64,000 nt of DNA from Papio anubis (GCF_008728515.1 NC_044996.1:105735467-105799466); one strand, 5' to 3'. Counted from the stretch's first letter, positions 41,491-52,380 are shown. Numbers and translations: made by a program. The notes: generated by a model not told the origin, from the sequence alone.

Positions 41491-42689
41491 TAACTGAAGG
41501 ACCTTGATCTCAAGCACAGTTTGTTGACGTGAAAAGCAGTGGGAGAGATTCCTTGGGCAAAGCAGCAGCCTCCATCCAGGAAGCATCTTTGAGGCATTGT
41601 CTGTGATGCTGATGGAAAATGGGAGGCTTCCACTCTTTACCCCACACTACTTCTAGGATTTCTCAAGGAGTCTTTGAAAACAAAAACAAACAAGAATTCC
41701 GCTACAGATCATTGGGTTGTGCCAGTTCCAGGGAATCCAGTGTGAACCAAGCCCCCTGGAAGTGGGCAGCTGCGGTGGCCTCAATCCCTTCACTTAATCA
41801 GGTTTGGAATAGAAAAGAATTTGCAATTTTATTTTTCACTGGTCCTTACCCTGAGACAGATGGTTATGATGCCAAAATCTTACATTATTTATGAGGCTGT
41901 GCAATGTTGGAGAAAGGACTGGCTTGGTGGTTTGGAGCCCTGAATGCTAGTTCCAGGTCTGTGCCACATGGGCAGGTCCTGTTCTCTCTCTCAGCCTGTT
42001 CCTTGGTTTATAAAGTGAACACTGTGGTGCGGTGGGGGTGTGTGTGTGCAGGGGGGCAAGGGGAAATGTGTGGAACAGATAATTTTTAAGGTGCCTTTCA
42101 GGGTAATAGCCTATAATTCAGTATCTGCATGCCTGAAAGAAGGAGGGTAGATGCATTTTTAAAATGAAGTGGAAACAGAGCTCATGTGGCCTGTGCTCCT
42201 GGACTGAAATCTCTGGGTTGTCTCTCTTCTCCTCCCCATCCCGCCCCCACCCCCGCCCCAGAGCTGAAAGCAGCCACCCAGACACAGCAGTAAGTATCCG
42301 TTAAGTCTGTCTTGCAGGTTCCTGGGGGACGCCCAGCACACTGGAAGGGAAGGGTTGCCATAGGAGAGGGAAGAAGGCGAGAGCCAAACATGGAGCTGCT
42401 GTGTCTGTGACCTGGACTGACCATCGCTGCGGAAGGCCAAACCGGAGAGGCCTGGTGCAGGGCCAGAGCTGTCACCGTCTGGGCATCTGAGCCCAGGGAG
42501 CCCCCGAGGTCAGCTGTCTCCCCAGAGTGGAGAGCAGCCAATTCTTACTGCCTCAGCTGCCAGCTGCAGCCAAATCACAGCAAAGAATACAAGGTACCAA
42601 ATAACACCCATATTGCCCACTCCCACTTCTCTGACTGAAGCCAAGGCCAGGAGGGGCCCTGGCACACCGCACTGCTATCAGCAAACCTT
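41491..42689. other. Alu-free unique block
   Basis: About 1.2 kb with no named repeat. Contains a C-run cluster at 42234-42259 (see findings) and a GGGTGTGTGTGTGCAGGGGGG string near 42036-42056. Confidence 0.4.
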
Positions 42690-43200
42690 GGCAGCGGTTT
42701 TTAACCATTTCTGGGCTGTGTACCCCTCTGGCATCTGGTGAAGCCTATGGACCCCTTCTCAGGATGATGAATTTAATTGCATAAAATAGTATGACAGAGG
42801 AAACCAATTCTCTACTGAAATGCAGTTATGCAAATATTAAGAAGCAACTTTGGGATGCAGTAATATGTGTGTGTGTGTGTTTTTTTTTATTAATGCATTA
42901 GGTAACAAGATTTAGTGGTGGATCTAATAACTACGATCCTTTCATACAAAGACCACAATGACTAGCGAGGAGTGTAAGTGATCTTTAGAGACAGCAGCAG
43001 CAGCTCTGATGTGCTAGGAAGATAGTTGTGGTTTCTATTGGTGACAGTCACAGGTGCTGCTGTTGCTACCCCAGTTTGCTGCCTACATTCATCATGGAAG
43101 GAAGTGCTTGATCTCAGAGGTTAGTGAAACAAAGATGCAAATAAATGTTTTCTTCCATCCAAGTTCATAGACCCTTGAATACTATGCACAGACCCCTGGA
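42690..43200 (+). mobile_element. hAT-like DNA transposon relic
   Basis: Begins GGCAGCGGTTTTTAACCATT TCTGGG...TACCCC and ends near CATCCAAGTTCATAGACCC and CAGACCCCTGG, as in common elements with CAGTGGTTCTTAACC ends. A (TG)n-T run lies at 42866-42888. Non-coding; exact family not named. Confidence 0.5.
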
Positions 43201-44191
43201 AGGGGATGGCTGCTAGGGGACAAGAATGTGCTGGGGTGTGGGTGGGGACACAGAGCTCCTTAGCAATTCTTTCCTCATCTGTCAGTGGGACAGGTTGGAC
43301 TAGATCTGGGTTAGCTAATCTGAGCAAAGTGCGGCCTCCTTGCCACTCCCCTGGCCATGGTAAACATCGCTAATTGATCATGGCCTGCTCCTCAAGGAGC
43401 GCAGAGACCCACAGAACACTCCTCAGCCCAGTGCTTCAGGCAGCCACCACTAAACGATTGTAGCTGGCACCAAAATGAAACCGATTTGCCATTCCAGGGC
43501 TGGAAGCTCTCTAAGGCCCATTTCAGCCCTGACATGATATGATTACCCGTGATTAAAATATGCTCCCCGCCCTCAAGGAACTTCTGAACTGGTGAACGTC
43601 TTAAAGGTCGGTGTGGAGTGAGGGGTCGGGGGGTGCAGCTCGACACAGTTCCTCACCAGGCATTCAGTCATTTCACAGTCAGGGCATCGATTTTAGTTTT
43701 CAACTTGTAATTTCCACCTCCTGGATTCCATTATCACTCGCTCAATATATGACGATTCGCCATTTCTCTGGCCACCGCTCTGAGACTCATGCATTGCCGA
43801 GCATAAGCAGAAGACATTGCCTAAAATGCATCACTACCTGGAAGTAATGATTGGGTTTTAACACAGTCAAGACCTTGATGGTTCTGTATATAAGCAATCA
43901 TTCCACCTTCCTCTTTCCCAGTCACGTGGGCTGCCCAGAAGGGATTCAGAATTAACCCCATGTGCTCAAGCCAAAACCTTGGGTTACCCCAGCCTCTCTC
44001 GTCCAGGCTCCTTCCCTTCTGTGGGAAATACCCAGCAGCTGGAGGCTGCTGCTCCTGCCTTATGTTTCAGATATGTGCTGCTATTAGCAGATTCTTTGGA
44101 AAAGACCCAAATCTGTCCATCCATAGCTGCTGAAAACGCTTCTTTATTAACACAATGAGGAGGTACGATGTAGTGGCAAAAGTTTTAGGCC
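43201..44191. other. Alu-free unique block
   Basis: About 1 kb, no repeat recognised. 43560-43800 contains more CpG sites than its surroundings (for example GGTCGGGGGG, ATATATGACGATTCGCC). Confidence 0.4.
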
Positions 44192-44316
44192 ACAGATTCT
44201 CAGAGCGTGGACCCCCACCCCACAGCATCAGCATCACTTGGACATTTGTTAGAAAAGCAAATTCTTTTAACCAAGCCCTCCAGGGGATTCCAGTGTGCTA
44301 AAGCTTGAGAACCACC
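44192..44316 (+). mobile_element. MER5-like DNA transposon, short
   Basis: CAGATTCTCAGAGCGTGGAC, CATCAGCATCACTTGGACAT, TTGTTAGAAAAGCAAATTCT, CAAGCCCTCCAGGGGATTCC and CTTGAGAACCACCAC end. Internal part deleted compared with 12264-12458. Confidence 0.8.
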
Positions 44317-44344
44317 ACTTTAGGCTAAGACATAGAACCCTTGG

Positions 44345-44540
44345 CTTGAGACTCAACTTGACCACGCCTATACCCACATGTTCGCCTTTTGCAGCCTCAA
44401 TCACTTCCTCTGTAAAATGGGAGCGATAATGCCTGCCTCCCTGGCCTCATAGAGGATTGCTTAATTCACTGGAGCAGTGAATGTGAGAACAGTTTGCAAA
44501 ATCCAACACAAGGCCAGTGATTATTATTAGTAGTAGCTGC
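44345..44540 (+). mobile_element. MIR SINE
   Basis: CTTCCTCTGTAAAATGGGAGC, GATAATGCCTGCCTCCCTGG and TATTATTAGTAGTAGCT: core and 3' end. Confidence 0.8.
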
Positions 44541-45229
44541 TCCATGGCAGTTGCAGGACATTTGTGGGTGGTGGGGGAGAGTTAGGAACAAAGGGGAGAT
44601 TTGATTTTAAACTGAGGGACTTGAACTCCACTCTGGCCGGGGTGCACGTGGAGATCATTGTTTTCCGGTCTCCACAGCTGGGAGACTCCCTAGTCTCTCT
44701 GGAGGGCTTGTGTGACTGACATGATGTCATCACTCCCCACAGACTGGCTTCCTGAGGGCTTGACTCCCCCACCTGAAAGTCACAGGCATTTGAATCCCCC
44801 CTCTGGCCTTTCTCCAGCCACTGGTGTTAACAAAGTTTCTAATTCCAGGTTGATTAAAATTCCTGGGTCTGAGCCGCCCTGGGGGAGGGGGATTACAGGG
44901 CAGCAGTCATGGCAGGGGAGACCAAGTGACAAAACAAGCGGGGCTGTTTTCACCTCCAGCTGCCCCCTTCAGCGTATAAACACAAAGACCACAATGATGG
45001 ACTCCTGGCAGGTGAGCGGGCAGATGGGATGAGCTTACCTTCCCAGTTTAGCAGGCCAGGTGGTCTGTCAACCTCAGATCAAAGCAAACAGAAGGCGGAA
45101 GAGGGAACAGCTGGCAGAGAAGCCCAGCGAGTCCAGCAGGCCGGTCCTTAGAGCAGAACCAGGAACCAACCCGTCTGTAGCCTGCTTTGGGCAAGAGCAG
45201 AGAGATACCTATCTCATCTTCCTGCTTCA
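44541..45229. other. Unique sequence, nothing recognised
   Basis: About 690 bp, no named repeat and no supported gene. Confidence 0.4.
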
Positions 45230-45440
45230 CTACAAGAGCTTCAACTCAGATATACTTAGGCGACCATTTAATCTTCTCAACAACCCGATCAAGTGGGGAC
45301 TATTATTATCTCCATTTTACAGGTGAGGAAGTTGAGACAGAGAATTAAATGACTTGCTCATGTGACAGAGCTGGTATAGAAACCCAGGAGTCTGACTCCA
45401 GAGCCCAGGTTCTTAACAGTGACACTAAATGGCCTCTCCC
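45230..45440 (-). mobile_element. MIR SINE
   Basis: CTATTATTATCTCCATTTTAC, AGGTGAGGAAGTTGAGACAG, GACTTGCTCATGTGACAGAG and AACCCAGGAGTCTGACTCCA: long, well-ordered inverted MIR. Confidence 0.92.
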
Positions 45441-45694
45441 CTAACCCATCAGAGGGATTCCGTGATTTCTTAGGAGCTGGCATATTTTCCTCTGAAGAAT
45501 TGCATCTTAAATCCATGTTCTGCCCCTGGGGAAGGACTTGTAAAGTTTGGTCGTGATGAAAGGAATCAGAAAATAGAAAATAAAGGTTAACCGTACAGAT
45601 AATAAAAAATGCCTAATACAAAGGAAAAAAAAAATTGAACCACACTCCAACCAAATTATAAAGAGAACCAGACTGAGGACAACAATATGGTTGG

Positions 45695-45980
45695 GGGCCA
45701 GGCGCGGTGGCTCACGGCTGTAATCCCAGCACTTTAGGAGGCTGAGGCAGGCAGGTTGCTTGAGGCCTGGAGTTCGAGACAAGCCTGGACAACATGGTGA
45801 AACCCCATCTCTACTAAAAATACAAAAATTAGTCAGGTATGGTAGTGCACGCCTGTGGTTTCAGCTACTCGGGAGGCTGAGGCGGGAGCATCTCTTGAAC
45901 CCAGGAGGCTGAGGCTGCAGTGAGCCGAGGTCGTGCCACTGCACTCCAGCCTGGGCAACAGAGTGAGACCCTTTCTAAAA
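45695..45980 (+). mobile_element. AluS with TA-rich tail
   Basis: Full-length Alu from GGGCCAGGCGCGGTGGCTC to GAGTGAGACCCTTTCTAAAA; the tail has become (TA)n at 45978-46025. Confidence 0.92.
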
Positions 45981-46025
45981 TATATATATATATTTATATT
46001 ATAAAATACATATTTATGTATATTA

Positions 46026-46314
46026 GGCTGGGTATGGTGGCTCACACCTGTAATCCCAGCACTTTGGGAAGCCGAGGCAGGTGGATCACCTGAGGTCAGG
46101 AGTTCAAGACCAGCCTGACCAACATGGTGAAACTCCCATCTCTACTAAATATAAAAAATTAGCTGGGCTTGGTGGCACATGCCTGTAATCCCAGCTACTC
46201 AGGAGGCTGAGGCAGGAGAATTGCTTGAACTTGGGAGGTGGAGGTTGCAGTGAGCTGAGATTGTGCCATAGCACTCCAACCTGGGCAACAAGAGCAAAAC
46301 TCCATCTCAAAAAA
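46026..46314 (+). mobile_element. AluS
   Basis: GGCTGGGTATGGTGGCTCAC to CAAAACTCCATCTCAAAAAA. It sits directly after the previous Alu and is followed by the AT-rich tract. Confidence 0.93.
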
Positions 46315-46560
46315 TATATGTATGTGTATAAATATATTTATGTATATTATATATAATATTTATATATGTTTTATTTATGTGTATTATATATTCCTATATG
46401 TTATATTTGTGTATGTATGTTATATATTACATATATTATATATTTATGTACATTATATATTTATATATTATATATTTATTTATGTATGTTATATATTACA
46501 TATTATATTATATATTAATATATATTTGTGTGTATATATATACATGTTATATGTATATAT
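46311..46560. repeat. AT-rich imperfect microsatellite, 250 bp
   Basis: Degenerate TATATT, TATGTATAT and TTATGTATATTATAT units with almost no G/C. It lies between an Alu tail and an Alu right arm. Confidence 0.92.
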
Positions 46561-46724
46561 AGCCAGGCATGGTGGCACACACCTGTAGTCCCAGCTACTT
46601 GGGAGGCTGAGGTGGGAGGATCACTTGAGCCCAGGATGTTGAGGCTGCAGTGAGCCATGACCATGCCACCGCACTCCTACCTGGGCAACAGAGTGAGGCC
46701 CTGTCTCAAAAAAAAAAAAAAAGA
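46561..46724 (+). mobile_element. Alu right arm / truncated AluJ
   Basis: AGCCAGGCATGGTGGCACAC to AGAGTGAGGCCCTGTCTC plus an A14 tail. Only the right arm with its linker side is present. Confidence 0.82.
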
Positions 46725-46739
46725 AAACAAAAGAAAAGG

Positions 46740-47255
46740 AAAATACATCCAAACAAAACTTTATACAAACACACATAGCAGCACTATTCATAATAGCCAA
46801 AACGTGGAAACTAATGTCCATCAATGGTTAAGCAAAATGTGGCCTAGCCATACAATGGAATGTGATTCAGCCATAAGAAGGAATGAGGTACTGACACATG
46901 CTACCACGCAGATGAACTGGAAAACATCATGCTGAGTGAAAGAAGCCAGACACAAAAGGCCACATATTGTATGAGTCATGAGTCCATTGATATGAAACGT
47001 CCAGAATGAGAAATCCACAGAGACAGAAAGCAGACTGGTGGTTGCCAGGGCCTGGGGGAAGGGAGAGTAGAGAGTGGTTGCTTAATGGATATAGGGTTTC
47101 TTTTTGGATGAAAAAATGTTCTGGAATTAGATAGTGGTGATGGTTGCACAATATTGTAAATGTACTTAATGCCACTGAGTTGTACACTTTATAAAGTATT
47201 TACAATGGTGAATTTCATGATATGTAAATTTTTTCTCAATTAAAAAAAATTTGGC
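46740..47255 (+). mobile_element. L1M relic: ORF2 C terminus and 3' UTR
   Basis: The + strand frame reads HSSTIHNSQNVET and then HTMECDSAIRRNEVLTHATT, matching the end of L1 ORF2 with decay. The 3' UTR follows: ACTGGTGGTTGCCAGGGCCT, GTACACTTTATAAAGTATTT, GGTGAATTTCATGATATGTA, AATTTTTTCTCAATTAAAAA. 5'-truncated and non-functional. Confidence 0.9.
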
Positions 47256-47309
47256 CAACTACTCCTGCCCTGGACCAGACAGTATGGTCAGAAGGATGAC
47301 TTCTAACTC

Positions 47310-47450
47310 TTAGAACAAACCTTAGACGATTGAGATAGTACTAACTTCATTTTACGGGCACTGGGGCAATCCACAACCTGTCCCCTGACCAATGTTACAC
47401 AGTGATAAATGTGGGAATTGGATTCAGGTCTTCACTCCCAAGATGTGGGG
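47310..47450 (-). mobile_element. MIR SINE (weak)
   Basis: CTTCATTTTACGGGCACTGG, then CCAATGTTACACAGTGATAA and GGGAATTGGATTCAGGTCT: inverted MIR core. Confidence 0.65.
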
Positions 47451-47459
47451 CCCTTCTGA

Positions 47460-47530
47460 GAGGATCCCACCTACCTATAGGGTTTCAGTAGGGGAGAGGG
47501 TCCCACCTACCTATAGGGTTGCAGTGCACA
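47460..47530. repeat. 36-bp tandem duplication
   Basis: GAGGATCCCACCTACCTATA GGGTT at 47460 recurs as GAGGGTCCCACCTACCTATA GGGTT at 47496; the two diverge only at a few bases. Confidence 0.9.
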
Positions 47531-47849
47531 GGTCTCAAGGGAATCCCCATTGGGAGGCCAACACCAAAGCCCAAACCCATTCAAGTGGTTCCTAGAGGGA
47601 GGCTGTTTGTACCTCTGCCTCCTCCCACTCCTATCACCTTCCATCACCCCTACCAGCACAGCTACTGGCAGGCCGACTCCACAGACTAGGTGGAGGGCCT
47701 TGGACACTCCACTCTCAGGTACCAGGCAAAGAGCAGCCTGGTGCAGGGAACCCAACAAGACTCTGGTTTCACCTCAAACCGTGATCAGTTTCTGCAGCAG
47801 ATGTTCTTGGTGGCCTGCCCCAATCCCTTTGACACTCAACAGTCCAGAA
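47531..47849. other. Unique sequence, nothing recognised
   Basis: About 320 bp, no repeat named. Confidence 0.35.
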
Positions 47850-48175
47850 CATTCTCCGAGAGCATGAGAACTCCACCTGAGGGCCTGGCAGCAATGCCCT
47901 TGGGAACACGTCCCAGGCAATGATGCATGGGAACTAGAGGATAAATACCCCGGCCCCCTCACTCCCCAAGTGGGGTAACATTGAGGTATCTTTTATGGAG
48001 TCTCTCTGAGAAGCTCAGTGGGGTTGGCCTCCAGTGTCTCACTCTGGTGACTTGCTCTGGTCTGGTGACCTCCTTTCCTAGTTGCTTCCCTTCTCTACCT
48101 CACTTCCTGACCCTCAGATAAATCCCTTGGCCCCAAATCCTTGCTTCATGGGCTTCTTCTGGGACAGCCCAGCTG
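47850..48175 (+). mobile_element. LTR-like repeat, unnamed family, copy 3
   Basis: GGATAAATACCCCGGCCCCC, TCACTCCCCAAGTGGGG, then CAGATAAATCCCTTGGCCCC, AAATCCTTGCTTCATGGGCT. The longest copy of the family (see 1-245 and 40220-40450). Confidence 0.5.
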
Positions 48176-48194
48176 AAGACACCTTCTCTTGGTC

Positions 48195-48290
48195 ACTTTT
48201 GCTTTCTGACCTCAGGCAAGTCCTCGAACCTCCTAGAGCCTTTCAGTGGTGTTGTATGTGAAGAGGCTGACCCAGGGGAGGTGCTGAACA
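48195..48290 (+). mobile_element. MIR-like fragment
   Basis: CTTTCTGACCTCAGGCAAGT, CCTCGAACCTCCTAGAGCCT, TTCAGTGGTGTTG: MIR core-like but without the distinctive 3' end. Confidence 0.4.
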
Positions 48291-48580
48291 GCATCTTGAT
48301 GAGTAATCTGACTAGGAAAGATTGAGGGAGGACTAGTTATTATATATTCCACTCCCACACACCTGAGGGATTCAACACATGCCAGATTGCAATTGCAGTG
48401 GGGAACTTTCCAAACCAAATCTGACCACTTAGGGGTGGCAGCCTGATGTAATCTAGAAAATTTGAGCAGAAGCTTTGCCTCCCTTCCATCCCTGTTCCAG
48501 ATCACAGGGCAACTTCTTGGTCAGCGCAGGGGGTTGGTGAGGGGTTATGGGTGGAAGTAGGTATCAAGAGTGGCTGGTAT

Positions 48581-48842
48581 GGCTGAGTGTGATGGCTCAC
48601 AACTGCAATCCCAGCACTTTGGGAGACCGAGGAAGGCGGATCGCTTGAGTCCAAGAGTTCGAGACTAGCCTGGGCAACAGGGCAAAACCCTGTCTCTACA
48701 AAAAAAAAAAAAAAAAAAAGGCAAATATTAGTTGGGCATGGGTGTGCACCTGTGGTCCCAGCTACTCGGAAGGTTGAGGTGGGAAAAATGCTTGAGCCCA
48801 GGTTTTGCAGTGAGCCGAGATCGCACCGCTGCACTCCAACTA
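48581..48842 (+). mobile_element. AluJ
   Basis: GGCTGAGTGTGATGGCTCAC to CACCGCTGCACTCCAACT, with GCCTGGGCAACAGGGCAAAACCC in the left arm and a 20-A linker (48700-48719). The 3' end is missing about 30 bp and the tail. Confidence 0.88.
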
Positions 48843-50164
48843 AAAGAGTGCAGAGTCCTTCTTTTGGGATCCCAGGTCTCCCCATGGCCAAAACCGCCAA
48901 AAGGAGAATGCCCTTTGGACTGGCTCTGCCTAGGCTCCTGCTTGACTGCCCAGAATGCTCCAAAACTAGGATGACAGGCGCGAAGGGGCTGTGGCTGGTC
49001 CTCTGATTTGGCAAATGCCTTCACCCCACCTGGGCCCAGCTCTTCCTCTTCTGGCTAGGATGGGACTAGGCTGGCCTGGGGGCTGGGCGAGGGTAGGGGG
49101 CCTAGGGTGTACTTGCAGAGAGGCAGAAAGCCCCTCTGCTTGCTCGTCTCCACGCTCACGGCAGGCCTGGCTGCAGACTTGTTTGCTTTCAGTCCTGTGA
49201 GCTTTTTCCTCATACACACAGCTGACTGATTTACTTCTCAGAGCGTGTGTGCATGTGTGTGTGTGTGGTGGGGGTGGTGGGGAGTTGTCTGTGAATGAGA
49301 AAGAAGTAAATAAAATACCTCAGGCGGGTGGGTCTCTGTCCTGTGTGCCCAGGCTGCCAGCCTGGCACCTGCCCGAGGTCTCCAGGCAAAGCCCTGGTCC
49401 ACGGAGGAGCGGGGCCGTCTGGAGGGTGCCGGTGGAGGTGAAGGTGTCTCTGAGCCCGTGTCCTTAGCATCTAGGCTCTTGGGTGACTCCCTGAGGTGGC
49501 TGGCTGGTTTTGGTGAGCTCTGAAGCTGAGGAGGCTGCTGGGGCTGCCTGGGGCTGCCTCCCGCCTCTCTGCCACATTCTTTTTCTCAGACAAACAGATT
49601 CCTTTGCTCCCTGGAACAGCCGAGCTGGAGGAGCAGCTGTGAAAACAAACACGCGGCAGCTGACTGGAGGGCTGCGGGCTGTTTTCTGGGGGCTGCCTGG
49701 GCCCACAACTCCCTTTCTCCCTTCCAGCCACAGTGGGTGCCCTGGCTCCAACCCAGGAAGGGGAGGGTGGCCCTGTTCTTTTGCTGCCTGGGAGTGGGCC
49801 AGCCCCGCTCCCTGGGTTTTCCTCACAAACGCCGTCCTCAGGTGGTTCTTGGCAGGCCTGGCGCCTCTTTGAGCCCCCTGACCGGCTGTGACTGTCTCCA
49901 GCCAAACCTGGAGAGAAAATATTTAGAGAAGGGGCCCCTCTCCCCTACTGAACACAGTCAGCTTTCAGGGCATTGGGAGTGGTTCTGGGTCTCCCTCCTG
50001 AGACACCCTGGGGTGCCTTGGGTGGGGTGGGGCTCCTCTGAAAGGAGCACAGCAGGCTGTAGCAGAGTTTTGGACCCTCCCTGAGTCTGTGGACCACGTG
50101 GACAATGTATCATAGCTCTGATTTTATTCTACAGTGAGTGACGAACCGTTTGCATATTGGAACT
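48843..50164. other. GC-richer unique block
   Basis: About 1.3 kb with no recognised repeat except (TG)n at 49239-49269. The 49320-49880 part is GC-rich with scattered CpG (for example GGAGCGGGGCCGTC), which keeps several frames open; none of the predicted peptides resembles a known protein. CpG density by eye is below that of a true CpG island. Confidence 0.4.
49239..49269. repeat. (TG)n microsatellite
   Basis: GTGTGTGCATGTGTGTGTGT, then GTGGTGGGGGTGG. Confidence 0.9.
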
Positions 50165-50290
50165 GGGAAAGATCCCTCAGAGGTGAGGAAACCGAGATCC
50201 AGATGGCGGTGGTGGCCCACAGCCTGTTAGAATATTCTCTCTTCTCCCCTTCTTGGTGTAGCACACCCAGCCCAGGGCTACACAGTGTGG
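50165..50290 (-). mobile_element. MIR-like fragment
   Basis: AGGTGAGGAAACCGAGATCC AGATGG, then GGCCCACAGCC: an inverted MIR core. Weak. Confidence 0.45.
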
Positions 50291-50634
50291 GATTGTCAGC
50301 CAGGGCGCCAAGGCCCCAGCCAACAGCTCGCAGCTCTGCAACTGGCACGCGTCTTCCGTCTGGGTGCAGCTCTTCCAGCACCCAGCCACGTGATGAGCAG
50401 GAGCCCAGCCAGGGATGACCTGCCCTGAACCTGAGCACAGCCAGCCAGGGATGCTGAGTAGTCACGAAGTGATCCCCTTGCAGTCATCAGTCCTTGGGGC
50501 TGAGCTGCCCCTGGAGGCCATGGCTTCAGCCAGGCGGCTCTCAGCAGCTGAGACAGACCCTGATGGGGTTGAGAGCTGAGAGGCTGGGTGGCAGATCACA
50601 GCGTCACCATAGGTAATGGGGATGATGTCATTAC
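50291..50634. other. Unique sequence, nothing recognised
   Basis: About 340 bp of GC-balanced sequence without an assigned element. Confidence 0.35.
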
Positions 50635-50760
50635 TCTAAGCTTGTGAGCACTTTGAAAGTAGGACTATGACTGTGTGGCTCACCTGTCTGCCTGGTCCCC
50701 CACTGGTGCCTGACACCCACTAGGTGCTTACAGATTGTCTGTGGGAGGATAGGGTCATCC
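50635..50760 (+). mobile_element. L2 LINE, 3' end
   Basis: AAGCTTGTGAGCACTTTGAA, GTCCCCCACTGGTGCCTGAC, ACCCACTAGGTGCTTACAG. Confidence 0.6.
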
Positions 50761-50904
50761 AAGCCCTCAGCCCCAGGCCTCCTTAGGAAATGTGCTCTGC
50801 TTCTAAGTTGGCAAGAGGATGGCTCTTTCATAGATTCTCAGGGCTAGAGAGAGAGGCCTGAGAATTTCACAGGGAGCAGGAGTCTTTTTTGGCAGTAGTT
50901 TTTA

Positions 50905-51024
50905 AAAAAATTAATGGAGTCGCTGTGTTGCCCAGGCTAGTCTTAGATTCCTGGCCTCAAGTGATCCTCCAACCTCAGCCTCCCCAAATCCTGGGATTAC
51001 AAGCGTGAGCCACCACGCCTGGCT
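50905..51024 (-). mobile_element. FLAM-like Alu monomer
   Basis: One inverted arm: GGAGTCGCTGTGTTGCCCAG to GTGAGCCACCACGCCTGGC. TSD: TTGGCAGTAGTTTTTA (about 50889) and TTGGCAGTATTTTTA (about 51027). Confidence 0.78.
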
Positions 51025-51796
51025 CTTGGCAGTATTTTTATTGGACTTCAGTATTTCCAATGGATGTCAGAGCTTCGATAAACAGCAGCCAGTGCTCACG
51101 AATGAAGACATTGCTCAGCTTTGCTCAAATTAGATTGTGTTTGAATCCACAAAGAGGAAACAGGGTTGCAAACCAGGCATTGCGTGGAGAGAAAGGGGTT
51201 TCCTACATTCCTTTAATTCCTACTCAGTGTATCAAGAGGGATGAGAAGAGGGATCAGGAGAGGCTGTTCCTCTGGTCTGGGAGGACTGTGGAAAGATGGA
51301 GCTGGAGCTGGGGGAGGCGATGTGATCTCTGGGATCTGCCCAGAGGGAGGGAAGTATTTTGGAGAGGAGAAGGGGCATGCTTCAGGCAGTGGTATGTTTG
51401 CTCCTGGTTGTAGGGAGGGTTCGGAGAGGACACAGTATGAAGGCAGCACCCCACATTCATCCGGTGAACTTTGCTTAAGAAAAACTCAGTGAGTGGCATG
51501 GCGTGGTAAGCAGAGCCGCCCTTAGTTCCTTGGGTTTGGTGATGGTGCCCCTGCGTGGCGATGGTGGAAAATAGGTGTGTCGAGGCCCAGGGAGCCTGGG
51601 TCACCATCCAGATGGCGGACATCAGAGTCTTCAAGGGGAAGCACAGCTGGCCTGTCTGGGTGATGGGGCTGAGAGTGCATGCACCCAGAGAGTTGGGTCA
51701 GGAGTTGTCTAGCCTCAGACTTTAGTCAGGAAGAGTTATCTGCACCTCAACAGTTACCATTCAGGGGCAGCCTAGACCAGCCACTCCACTGCAATG
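51025..51796. other. Unique sequence, nothing recognised
   Basis: About 770 bp, no repeat identified. Confidence 0.4.
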
Positions 51797-51810
51797 AGAA
51801 ACTTCCAGGG

Positions 51811-52113
51811 CCGGGCGCGGTGGCTCAAGCCTGTAATCCCAGCACTTTGGGAGGCCGAGACGGGCGGATCACGAGGTCAGGAGATGGAGACCATCCTGGC
51901 TAACATGGTGAAACCCCGTCTCTACTAAAAATACAAAAAAACTAGCCGGGCGAGGTGGCAGGCGCCTGTAGTCCCAGCTACTCGGGAGGCTGAGGCAGGA
52001 GAATGGCGTGAACCCGGGAGGCGGAGCTTGCAGTGAGCTGAGATCCGGCCACTGTACTCCAGCCTGGGCGACAGAGCGAGACTCCGTCTCAAAAAAAAAA
52101 AAAGAAAACACAA
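51811..52113 (+). mobile_element. AluY, Old World monkey-like (AluYRa-type)
   Basis: Near-consensus, full length. It has GGTGGCTCAAGCCTGTAATC and GAGATCCGGCCACTGTACTC, changes I associate with AluYRa of Old World monkeys. Exact TSD AGAAACTTCCAGGG at 51797-51810 and 52114-52127. Confidence 0.95.
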
Positions 52114-52212
52114 AGAAACTTCCAGGGGCCTCTTTGTGCTTGGGTCTGGGGCGGGGGATGGTGAGGGTGTCCAAGGACCTGATTTCTCTGCCTGTATAAG
52201 GTCTCATGCCCT

Positions 52213-52380
52213 CTCGTTGTTCAAAGTGTGCTCTGAGGCCCAGCAGCCTTGGCATCACCCAAGAGCTTGGTAGGAGTGCAGAATCTCAGGCCTGCCCCCA
52301 GACCTGCTAAATTAGCATCTGCACTTTTCACAAGCTCCCCAGGGGGACTCGCTTGCACATTAAAGTTTGAGAAGCACTGA
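52213..52380 (+). mobile_element. MER5A-like DNA transposon
   Basis: TTGTTCAAAGTGTGCTCTGA, CAGCAGCCTTGGCATCACCC, CCTGCCCCCAGACCTGCTAA, CACATTAAAGTTTGAGAAGC ACTGA. Confidence 0.85.

Noticed and set aside
46322..46588. Tyr/Ile-rich open frame
   Set aside because: It is the translation of the TA-rich microsatellite.
46740..46935. Possible active L1 ORF2
   Set aside because: Only the last part of ORF2 remains, with substitutions and 5' truncation; it is an old L1M.
48502..49014. 170-codon open frame on the - strand
   Set aside because: Its centre is the AluJ at 48581-48842; the typical Alu-derived peptide is visible.
49464..49905. Several overlapping open frames in GC-rich DNA
   Set aside because: Both strands are open in multiple frames, which is expected of GC-rich DNA; no homology, splice pattern or true CpG island was seen.
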